A program made the translations under genes and the position numbers. A stretch of DNA of 64,000 bases from Bacteroidota bacterium (lineage in GTDB: Bacteria > Bacteroidota > Ignavibacteria > UBA10030): assembly GCA_025454835.1 (NCBI GenBank), contig JALONQ010000001.1, forward strand, positions 1-64,000, read 5' to 3'. The notes below the pieces were generated by a model that saw nothing but the letters and a program-made list of their open reading frames with translations, was not told where the DNA came from and searched no databases. Of this stretch, positions 29,394 to 38,224 are shown piece after piece; position 1 is the stretch's first letter; the number at the start of each line of letters is the position of its first letter.

Positions 29394-30479
29394 GTGGAAG
29401 CCCTTCCAGCTCTTTCAGTGCCAGTCACCATCTACGACATAGCTCGAGAAGCGAACGTCGGAATCGGTACGGTCTCCCGGGTCTTCAACAATCATCCGAG
29501 TGTTTCGGAGGAGACTCGCAGACGCGTTCTGACGGTCGCCGCTCATTTCAACTATCACCCGCATCCGTATGCGCGCGGACTGGCGCGCAAACGAACGAAC
29601 GCCTTTCTTGCTGTCATCCCTTTCTTCACGACCTTCTTCTTCCTCGAGATCCTTCACGGCGTACAGTCGGCGCTTGCGGACGGCGAAACCGATCTGCTGC
29701 TTCATGGTGTCTCGCATCCCGACCACGCAGAGCCGTCGCTTCGCCGCGTGAGCAGTCGCGGTCGTTTTGACGGCATCCTCTACTTCTCGATGAGACTTCC
29801 GGACGACTTCGTTCAGGAGGTTAAACAGTTGAAGGTCCCCCTGGTGTTGGTCGATGCATACCATCCCGATTTCGATTCCTTTTCGGTTGAGAACGTCGTC
29901 GGAGCCCGGCAGGCGACCGCGCACTTGCATGCGTTGGGTCATCGACGTATCGGGATGCTGGCGGCGAATCTCGAAAGTCTTCCGGCCCGAGAACGGCTCA
30001 GCGGCTACCGTCAAGGTCTGGAGGAGGCCGGCATCGCCTATGATGCATCGATCGTCCTGTCGAGCACTTCGCCTCGGCTTGATGGCTTCACCCGAGAGAC
30101 GGGGTATGAGCTCATGGGGCGATTCATCGCAATGGGGAGCCGCCGACCGTCAGCCGTCTTTGTGTCGAGCGACGTTCAGGCCGCCGGCGCCCTCATGGCG
30201 GTCCAGGATGCCGGCCTTCGGTGTCCTGAGGACTTCGCCATCATCGGGTTTGACGATATCGCTCTCGCTGGCCATATCGGCCTGACCACGATGCGTCAAC
30301 CCCTGGTCGAGATGGGACGCCTCGCGGTGCAAAGGCTCAATGAGCGCCTCGCCACACCCGACCTTCCGATCACGCAGCACAGTTTCGTGCCGGAACTGGT
30401 TGTCCGGCGCAGTTGCGGTTCCGGTTCCCCTTCGGCCCCGGAGCTGACCACCACTCAACTCACGTACTCGCATGCATAA
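29394..30479 (+). CDS. LacI family transcriptional regulator
   Basis: 361 aa; HTH 'VTIYDIAREANVGIGTVSRVFNNHPSVSEETRRRVL', effector domain 'AVFVSSDVQAAGALMAVQDAGLRCPEDFAIIGFDDIALAGH'. GTG start; a later GTG at 29418 is also plausible. Confidence 0.93.
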   Translation: MEALPALSVPVTIYDIAREANVGIGTVSRVFNNHPSVSEETRRRVLTVAAHFNYHPHPYARGLARKRTNAFLAVIPFFTTFFFLEILHGVQSALADGETDLLLHGVSHPDHAEPSLRRVSSRGRFDGILYFSMRLPDDFVQEVKQLKVPLVLVDAYHPDFDSFSVENVVGARQATAHLHALGHRRIGMLAANLESLPARERLSGYRQGLEEAGIAYDASIVLSSTSPRLDGFTRETGYELMGRFIAMGSRRPSAVFVSSDVQAAGALMAVQDAGLRCPEDFAIIGFDDIALAGHIGLTTMRQPLVEMGRLAVQRLNERLATPDLPITQHSFVPELVVRRSCGSGSPSAPELTTTQLTYSHA

Positions 30480-33264
30480 GATCCGTGCGTCCTTGAACTG
30501 CATCGCGTGCCTCCTTCTCACGATCATCCTCGTGACCGTCAACGCCAGTGCCGGAACGACCGGCAAGATCCGCGGGCTTGTGAAGGATAAGAAGACGGGA
30601 GAACCGCTGATCGGGGCGAATGTGCGCGTCGACGGTACGTCCCTCGGGGCCGCCACCGATTTCGAAGGGACGTACACGATCCTCAACGTGCCCCCCGGGG
30701 AGTACACGCTCACCGTCTCGATGGTCGGATACGGACAGACGAAGATCTCCGAGGTGCGGGTCAAGATCGACCTGACCACGACGATCGACCTCGAGATGTC
30801 GGAGACGGTGATCGAAGGCCAGGAGGTCTTCGTCGTTGCCGAGCGTCCGCTCGTGACGAGGGACCTGACGGCCACAACGGCGATCGTCGGACGTGAGGAA
30901 CTGTCCGTTCTTCCTGTGACGGAATTCAGTCAGGTCCTGTCGCTCCAGGCTGGCTTCGTCTCCGGCAGCCTTCGCGGCGGTCGGAGCGGGGAAGTGGCGT
31001 ATTGGATCGACGGCGTCCCTGTGACGGACGTTTACGACGGTAGCCAGGTCGTCGAAGTGAACAAGAACCTGGTCCAGGAAATGCAGCTCGTTTCGGGCGC
31101 TTTCAACGCCGAATACGGCCAGGCCATGTCGGGCATCGTGAACATCGCCACCCGGGAAGGCGGGGCGAAATTCTCCGGAGGGTTGGGATTCTATGGCGGC
31201 GACTATGTGAGCTCGGCCAGCGACCTCTTTCTTGGCGTCGACGACGTGAACCCGTTCGCGATCCGCAACTACGAGGGCAATCTCAGCGGTCCGCTGATCG
31301 GCGATGATCTGAGCTTCTTCGTGAACGGACGATACATCTACTTCGACGGCTGGCTCAGCGGCATCCGTCGGTTCAACCCGGGGAACGTCTCCTTCATCGA
31401 CAGCACCGGCTCGTTCCGACTGTATCGCGATCCTGCGGTGGGGAAAGGCGATAGCAGCCAGGTCCCGATGAACTGGAGCGAGCGTAAGTACGCGCAGGGC
31501 AAGTTGACGTGGCGCGTGACCCCGATGGTCAAGGCGTCGTACAACGCCATCTTCGACGACAACCGCTCGAAACCGTACAACCGGTTCTTCATGTTCAATC
31601 CCGACGCGGTCGGTACAAACTCAGCCCAAAGTCTGACGCAGATCCTCCAGATCACGCACACTCTCAGCAGCACCACCTTCTACACCGTCGGCGCCTCCCT
31701 CTTCACCAAGGACTTCAAGTACCACCTCTACGAAGACGCGCAGGATCCCCGTTACGTTCATCCGCAGGTGGCCGTCCAGATCGATCCCTACAGCTTCTCA
31801 TCCGGTGGCACGGACCTGTCGAGGTTCGAGCGAAAGACGACCACCGGGCTCGTCAAGGTGGACCTGTCGAGCCAGATCGACAACCGACACCTGATCAAGG
31901 TGGGAGTGGAGGCGCGTCGTCATGAGGTGGAGTTCGAGTCGTATTCCTTGCGCCCGCCTCTGGCGATGTCAGCGTTCGATCCGGCGCGGACGAACCCCTT
32001 CGTGACGATGGAGGTTCCGGCCGACACGGAGGTGTCGTACAACTACTATCAGCGGAAGCCGCAGGAGTACTCGATCTACCTGCAGGACAAGATGGAGTTC
32101 AGCGACCTGATCATTAACATTGGCATCCGGTTCGACTACTTCCAGCCCGACGGCGTGGTGCTGGCCGACGAATCCGACCCGGACATCTACAACCCGATCA
32201 AGCCCTCCAATCGGTTCAATGACGTGAACGGCGACGGTCGGCAGGACCCAGGCGAAGCGACGAAATCGGTCGCTGACCGGCGCTCGTACTGGTACAAGCC
32301 GGCCGTGGACAAATACCAGTGGAGCCCCCGGTTCGGGGCTTCATTCCCGATCAGCGAAAGCGGCGTGGTCCACTTCTCGTACGGGCATTTCTTCCAGATC
32401 CCCCGGTTCGAGCGTCTGTACGAGAACCCTGACTTCAAGATCGGCTCGGGCTCCGGCGAGCATGTGGCCGTGGTGGGGAATGCCGACCTGAAACCCGAGC
32501 AGACGATCAACGGCGAATTGGGATTGCAGCAGCAGATCGCGGCCGACGTGTCGATGGACCTGACGCTCTACTTCCGCGACATCCGGAATCTGACCGGAAC
32601 GCGCGGAGCGGAGATCGTTGTGTTCGGAGGGTCGGCCACCTACGACAAGTTCATCAACAGTGATTTCGGGTTTGTGAAAGGTGTCGTCCTCTCGCTGACC
32701 AAGCAGTTCGTCGGCGGCTTCGGTGCCACGATGGACTACACCTACCAGGTCGCCAGCGGGACGGCGTCGGACCCGTCGGGAGCGCGCAATGCACTTGCCG
32801 GTGGGGCGCTTCCGGAGGTGCAGCAAGTGCCGCTCGATTGGGACCAGCGGCATACGCTCAACATTACGGCTTCCTACAACAGCGATTTCTGGGGCTTGAG
32901 CGCGATCGCGCAGTACGGGAGCGGCACGCCGTACACCCCTCGTCGAAGCGCCGATGCCACGGCGCTCCTTACGAACAGCCAGACGAAGCCTCAGTACTTC
33001 AACGTCGATGCCCGGGGCTACTACACGGTCGACCTCGGGTTCTCCCGAATTGTGACGTTCGTGCGGGTCTTCAACCTGTTCGACATCCGGAACGAGGTCG
33101 GCGTGTTCGACGACACGGGCCGAGCGGGGTTCACGACCGACGTCGCGCGGGCACGAAGTGCCAATCCTCCTGAATACGTGAACACGCTGGGCGACTTCTT
33201 CACACGGCCCACGTACTACTCCGAACCCCGGCGCATCGAGTTCGGCGTCAATGTGGAGTTCTGA
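30472..33264 (+). CDS. TonB-dependent receptor with carboxypeptidase-regulatory-like domain
   Basis: 930 aa; 'GKIRGLVKDKKTGEPLIGANVRVDGTSLGAATDFEGTYTILNVPPGEYTLTV', 'GAFNAEYGQAMSGIVNIATREG'. Confidence 0.92.
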   Translation: MHKIRASLNCIACLLLTIILVTVNASAGTTGKIRGLVKDKKTGEPLIGANVRVDGTSLGAATDFEGTYTILNVPPGEYTLTVSMVGYGQTKISEVRVKIDLTTTIDLEMSETVIEGQEVFVVAERPLVTRDLTATTAIVGREELSVLPVTEFSQVLSLQAGFVSGSLRGGRSGEVAYWIDGVPVTDVYDGSQVVEVNKNLVQEMQLVSGAFNAEYGQAMSGIVNIATREGGAKFSGGLGFYGGDYVSSASDLFLGVDDVNPFAIRNYEGNLSGPLIGDDLSFFVNGRYIYFDGWLSGIRRFNPGNVSFIDSTGSFRLYRDPAVGKGDSSQVPMNWSERKYAQGKLTWRVTPMVKASYNAIFDDNRSKPYNRFFMFNPDAVGTNSAQSLTQILQITHTLSSTTFYTVGASLFTKDFKYHLYEDAQDPRYVHPQVAVQIDPYSFSSGGTDLSRFERKTTTGLVKVDLSSQIDNRHLIKVGVEARRHEVEFESYSLRPPLAMSAFDPARTNPFVTMEVPADTEVSYNYYQRKPQEYSIYLQDKMEFSDLIINIGIRFDYFQPDGVVLADESDPDIYNPIKPSNRFNDVNGDGRQDPGEATKSVADRRSYWYKPAVDKYQWSPRFGASFPISESGVVHFSYGHFFQIPRFERLYENPDFKIGSGSGEHVAVVGNADLKPEQTINGELGLQQQIAADVSMDLTLYFRDIRNLTGTRGAEIVVFGGSATYDKFINSDFGFVKGVVLSLTKQFVGGFGATMDYTYQVASGTASDPSGARNALAGGALPEVQQVPLDWDQRHTLNITASYNSDFWGLSAIAQYGSGTPYTPRRSADATALLTNSQTKPQYFNVDARGYYTVDLGFSRIVTFVRVFNLFDIRNEVGVFDDTGRAGFTTDVARARSANPPEYVNTLGDFFTRPTYYSEPRRIEFGVNVEF

Positions 33265-33267
33265 TCC

Positions 33268-36200
33268 ATGCGAACCACGACACTGACCCTTTCCGCGCTG
33301 CTGATCCTTACGCTCTCCTCCGACCTGCTGTCGCAGCGGAGCGGACGAGAGTTCCGGCGTACGGCCGTCCACAACGCCAATCAAGTGCGCACCGTCTTCG
33401 GCAACTGGGGGGTGATCGGCCAGCCCGGCTCCGGCGGTCCCCGCGGCGCCTGGCGTGACGACAACAACGGCTACTTGGGAGACGTGAGCCCCATCGTCGG
33501 CGCAGAGATCACGTGGGGCACGCGCACGTTCCATTCGGTGGTCTCTGTTCCGGTGGACCGTCCCGGCACATCCGATCAAAGCCCGACGGGAAAGCGCTGG
33601 ACGTTCGAGCCCGTCGAAGGCTACTTCAACACGTCGCAGGAACGCGTGGCGATGAGCACCGACCGGAAATCGTGGCCGTCCCTGTGGCCCGACAAGACGT
33701 CGGACCCGGTCGACCCGGGTTGGTCCGGCTCGTGGAACGGCTACTTCGGCAAGCGCATCAACGCCGACCAAGAGAGCTACTTCGTCATGGACGACAACAA
33801 TGACGAACGCTTCAATGTACCGGCCAACAATGCGCTCGCCCTCAATTTCCGGCCCGACTCAACAGATCCGCTCCGGTTCGGCATGGCGCTCGAGATGCGC
33901 GTGCGCGGCATGCAGTGGGCGCAATTTCTGGCCAAGGACAACATCTTCTGGTTGTACGAGATCACGAACACTGGCACCACCAACTACAACAAGACCGTTT
34001 TTGGCATGCTCGTCGGCACCTACGTGGGCGTGACGGGCACCGACAACTCGCCGCAGGAATACGACGACGACTGGTCGTTCTACGACGTTCAGACCAACAT
34101 CACGTATACAGGCGACTACCCCCGGAGCAACGCCCGCAACGCGCTCTGGAAGGGTCCCGTCGGCATGGTCGGCTATGCGTTCCTCGAGAGCCCCGGCAAT
34201 GCGTTCGACGGCATCGACAACGACGGCGACTCTGATTCGTCGAGCTTCACCTTCGGGGCGGCGAAGTTCACGTCGACCAGCTTCGATACGACGCGCATCA
34301 CGGCGGGGCTTCAGGTCGTCCTGATCAACAATGATTTCTCACGGACGGTCTTCACGATCCCCTCGGTCGACAGCGTTCTCCTGACGACACGCGGCTTCTC
34401 GCGATGGGTCTTCCCGGGCTTGACGCGCGTTGCGGAAGGGAACGTGCTCCGCGACTTCGCCGGGAACACCTTCATCAACCCGAATGCCTACGACGGCGTC
34501 GACAATGACTTTGACGGACTCATCGATGAGAACTCGTTTGTCCACTACCGTCAAGTGAAGCGGACGAACACCGTGCCGCCGAAGACGCTCATCGACGTGC
34601 TCAGGCCGGTGCGGTTTATCAACTACGTCACCAACGCCGGAGCCGACCCCCGCAGCCTCATCAACGAGCGCCGCAACGACGGGGTGGACAACGACGGCGA
34701 CTGGCTGTTGGCCTTCGACGACGTCGGCCGCGACGGCATCGCCGGTACCGGCGACTTCGGCGAGAACGACGGTGTGCCAACCTCGGGCATCAACGCGTTC
34801 GGCAACGACACCGGACTTCCGGGCGAGCCGAATATTGACAAGACCGACGTCTCAGAGTCGGACCAGATCGGCCTGACAAGCTTCTACTATTTCACGCCGG
34901 CCGGCAATGTGCGGTTCGATCAGGACGAGGTGCTCTGGCAGAACCTCTCTCCGGGATTCTTCGACGTTCCGCTGACGATCGTCGACAACCGTCCCGAGGC
35001 AGGCCAGGATGGGGACTTCTTCTACGGGTCGGGCTATTTTCCGCTCCTGGCCGGACAGACGGAACGATTCTCGCTCGCGCTGGTGTATGGCGGCGGCAAG
35101 GGGGGAGGGGTGACGGAGGACATCGCCGACCTGCTCAAGAACAAGCAGACCGTCCAGAAGATCTACGATAGCAATTACCAGTTCCCGCAGCCTCCCGACA
35201 AGCCGACGCTCACCGTCGTCCCCGGCGATCGCCAGGTGACGCTGTATTGGGACCGTCGTGCCGAGAAGACGGTGGACCCCGTCCTCAAGTACAACGACTT
35301 CGAGGGTTACAAGATCTACCGGTCGACCGATCCGGATTTCTCGGACATCTTTGACATCACCGACGCGAGCGGCTCGGCGCAGGCCTACCGTCCGCTTGTA
35401 CAGTTCGACCTCAACAACAGCATCTCGGGATACTTCCGAGCGGACAACGAGCTCTTCCAGGGTGCGGGCGGGCTTTCGTTCTACCTCGGCAACAACACGG
35501 GCCTCTTGCACAGCTATGTTGACCGCGATCTCGACAACGGCAGGCGATACTACTATGCCGTCGTCGCATACGACCGCGGAGACGAACTGATCGGCATCTT
35601 CCCGTCTGAGAACACCAAGATCATCCGGGTTCAGTCCTCGGGACAGGTGGACAAGGATATCAATACGGCGATCGTGGTCCCGAACGCAAAAGTGGCTGGT
35701 TACACTCGGCCCAAGGACGCGTTGCCCCTGGCGCCGACCTCCCGCGTGGGAACCGGCGGCGTGTCGTACCGGGTCGTGGATGAGACGAAGCTGACCGGGC
35801 ATACCTACCGGGTCTCGTTCACCGACACGCAGATGGACGGGATCGACAACAACGGGAACGGCTTGATCGATGCTGCCGACTCAACAGAGTATCGGCGGTT
35901 GACCAGCACCTATTCCGTGTTCGACGAGGCGTCGTTCACGGAGAATTTCATCGCCGCCGACACTTCGATCGTCCGATTCTCGAAGGCTCACCTGCTGGCG
36001 TCGACGATCACGGTCCGCGACGCGAACGGTGCCGTGCTGAGTCCGGCGTCGTATCGCATCGACACGACGCGCGGCGAGATCCGGGGCGCGACCCCGGGTG
36101 CGATGCCGGCCGGCGGTCGGTACACGATCACGGCGAACTACTATCCGGTCTATCGCAGCCCGTACATCGCCGGTTCTCCGTTCGAGAGCGAGGATAAGGA

Positions 36201-37074
36201 CGCGGACATCTTCGACGGGCTGCAGCTGTCGTTCCAGAACCAGTGGAACACGGCCATCGTCGATTCGCTCTCCGGTTGGCGTGGGCAGGTGGCGTACATT
36301 TACAATTTTGTGCCGCTGCTGATCTCGGACCCGTTCAGCGGGATGGACTTCGTCGGCTATGCCCGCCCCGCCGACTACCGCGTGGAGTTCTACGGATCGA
36401 TCGTCGACACTTCGTATGCCGACCCGAACCTGTATCCGATCGCCACGCCGGTCAATTTCCGGGTGTACAACATCACCGAACAGAAGTACGTTGATTTCAT
36501 TTTCGTCGACAATAATTTCGACCAGAAGCTGGGCCCGATCGAGGAGCTGGTGCTCGTCGAACGGAACGCGGATGGCCGCCTGGGATACACGTGGGACCTG
36601 TTCTTCATCAACAAACCATCCGACCCCGGGGGGACGATCTACAACCTGGGGGCTGGCGACACGTTGCTGCTGCGCACGAGCAAACCGTTCCGGTCGGATG
36701 ACCAATACTCGCTGATCACGGAGCTGGCCAAGGCCGACGAGACGGTGGCCAAGGCAGATCTGTCGAAGGTGCGCGTCGTGCCGAATCCGTACATCGCCGC
36801 ATCGTCGCTCGAACCGCCCTTGCCGCCGAACGTGACGGTCGGGCGCATCCGGAAGGTGGACTTCACGCGCCTGCCGGCACGGTCCCGCATCCACGTCTAC
36901 ACATCGCGCGGCGACCATGTCATCTCGCTCGAACACAATGGTGACATCGAGAACGGCACGGTCTCGTGGAACTTGAAGTCGAAGGAGAACCTCGACGTGG
37001 CCTTCGGCGTCTACTTCTATGTTGTCGAGTCTGACGCTGGCAATCAGACCGGCAAACTGGCGATCATCAAGTGA
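33268..37074 (+). CDS. Large secreted protein with T9SS-like C-terminus and repeated Asp-rich loops
   Basis: 1268 aa; signal peptide MRTTTLTLSALLILTLSSDLLSQ; repeated DG[IV]DN motifs; C-terminus 'VRVVPNPYIAASSLEPP...FGVYFYVVESDAGNQTGKLAIIK'. Confidence 0.8.
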   Translation: MRTTTLTLSALLILTLSSDLLSQRSGREFRRTAVHNANQVRTVFGNWGVIGQPGSGGPRGAWRDDNNGYLGDVSPIVGAEITWGTRTFHSVVSVPVDRPGTSDQSPTGKRWTFEPVEGYFNTSQERVAMSTDRKSWPSLWPDKTSDPVDPGWSGSWNGYFGKRINADQESYFVMDDNNDERFNVPANNALALNFRPDSTDPLRFGMALEMRVRGMQWAQFLAKDNIFWLYEITNTGTTNYNKTVFGMLVGTYVGVTGTDNSPQEYDDDWSFYDVQTNITYTGDYPRSNARNALWKGPVGMVGYAFLESPGNAFDGIDNDGDSDSSSFTFGAAKFTSTSFDTTRITAGLQVVLINNDFSRTVFTIPSVDSVLLTTRGFSRWVFPGLTRVAEGNVLRDFAGNTFINPNAYDGVDNDFDGLIDENSFVHYRQVKRTNTVPPKTLIDVLRPVRFINYVTNAGADPRSLINERRNDGVDNDGDWLLAFDDVGRDGIAGTGDFGENDGVPTSGINAFGNDTGLPGEPNIDKTDVSESDQIGLTSFYYFTPAGNVRFDQDEVLWQNLSPGFFDVPLTIVDNRPEAGQDGDFFYGSGYFPLLAGQTERFSLALVYGGGKGGGVTEDIADLLKNKQTVQKIYDSNYQFPQPPDKPTLTVVPGDRQVTLYWDRRAEKTVDPVLKYNDFEGYKIYRSTDPDFSDIFDITDASGSAQAYRPLVQFDLNNSISGYFRADNELFQGAGGLSFYLGNNTGLLHSYVDRDLDNGRRYYYAVVAYDRGDELIGIFPSENTKIIRVQSSGQVDKDINTAIVVPNAKVAGYTRPKDALPLAPTSRVGTGGVSYRVVDETKLTGHTYRVSFTDTQMDGIDNNGNGLIDAADSTEYRRLTSTYSVFDEASFTENFIAADTSIVRFSKAHLLASTITVRDANGAVLSPASYRIDTTRGEIRGATPGAMPAGGRYTITANYYPVYRSPYIAGSPFESEDKDADIFDGLQLSFQNQWNTAIVDSLSGWRGQVAYIYNFVPLLISDPFSGMDFVGYARPADYRVEFYGSIVDTSYADPNLYPIATPVNFRVYNITEQKYVDFIFVDNNFDQKLGPIEELVLVERNADGRLGYTWDLFFINKPSDPGGTIYNLGAGDTLLLRTSKPFRSDDQYSLITELAKADETVAKADLSKVRVVPNPYIAASSLEPPLPPNVTVGRIRKVDFTRLPARSRIHVYTSRGDHVISLEHNGDIENGTVSWNLKSKENLDVAFGVYFYVVESDAGNQTGKLAIIK

Positions 37075-38102
37075 TGACCATGAAGACGACCCAGACTTCA
37101 TTCGTGATCGCGCTCGCCCTCTTGTGGGTGACGAGCGGCATCTCCTTCGGCCAGGCCAAGATCGGCACGACGGCCGCCCAGTTCCTGGGCATCGCCGCAG
37201 GTCCGAAGGCCTTGGCCATGGGGGGGGCGTATGTGGCATCGAACACGGACGCGACCGGCCTCTATTGGAATCCGGGGTCCGTCGGCTTCCTTTCGGGTTC
37301 GCATGTTGTGTTCTCCAGCACAGAATGGCTCGCAGGAACCGACTATCGTTGGGTTGGAGCGGTCTTCACGTTCGACGGGGTCAACTTCATCGGCGCGAGT
37401 CTTACGAACCTGGACTACGGCGAGGACCTCGTCACGACGGAGATACAGCCCGACGGGACCGGGGAGCGATGGACGGCGTCGGACATCGCGTTCGCGCTCA
37501 CCTATACGCGCCGATTCACCGACCGTTTCTCGATCGGCGGATCGGCCAAGTACATCCAACAAAGCATCCACAACACTTCGGCCTCGACGTTTGCGCTCGA
37601 TTTCGGACTGCTCTTCGTCACGGGCTTCAACGACATGCGTCTCGGCATGTCGATCTCTAATTTTGGGGGCGACATGACCCTTGATGGGCGCGACCTCTTG
37701 CAGCCCATCAACATCGACCCCTCGAATTCGGGTTCGAACAAGAACGTCCCCGGGCTGCGCAAGACAGACGCCTGGCCGATCCCTCTGCTCTTCCGGGTTG
37801 GCGTGGCCATGGACGTGATCTCTTCGGAGATCCTGACGTGGACCGTTGCCGCCGACGCGCTTCGGCCGAGCGACAACGTAGAGACGGTCAATGTCGGCAC
37901 GCAGGTCGGCTGGGGCGACATGCTCTTCCTTCGGGCGGGCCTTCGGGGGATCGGACAGGACGAGCGGGAGGAAGGGGTCTCCGTCGGCGGAGGCATCCGT
38001 CTCGGCGTCGGCGGCCTTATGACCGTCGAAGCAGACTACGCCTACACGCAATTCGGTCTGTTTGGAAATCTGAACACGCTGGCCGTCGGCGTGCGGTTCT
38101 GA
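37071..38102 (+). CDS. PorV/PorQ-family outer membrane protein
   Basis: 343 aa; 'GTTAAQFLGIAAGPKALAMGGAYVASNTDATGLYWNPGSVGFL'. Confidence 0.85.
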   Translation: MMTMKTTQTSFVIALALLWVTSGISFGQAKIGTTAAQFLGIAAGPKALAMGGAYVASNTDATGLYWNPGSVGFLSGSHVVFSSTEWLAGTDYRWVGAVFTFDGVNFIGASLTNLDYGEDLVTTEIQPDGTGERWTASDIAFALTYTRRFTDRFSIGGSAKYIQQSIHNTSASTFALDFGLLFVTGFNDMRLGMSISNFGGDMTLDGRDLLQPINIDPSNSGSNKNVPGLRKTDAWPIPLLFRVGVAMDVISSEILTWTVAADALRPSDNVETVNVGTQVGWGDMLFLRAGLRGIGQDEREEGVSVGGGIRLGVGGLMTVEADYAYTQFGLFGNLNTLAVGVRF

Positions 38103-38224
38103 CGACGGCATCAGGAGCGCCGCCGGGTGCGGCGTGCAGCACTGCAAGACCTGACACCCACGACGCACATCAACGCTGTTTCACAGTACTCACCCATCAT
38201 CAACAATCAGGAAAGGGGATCATT

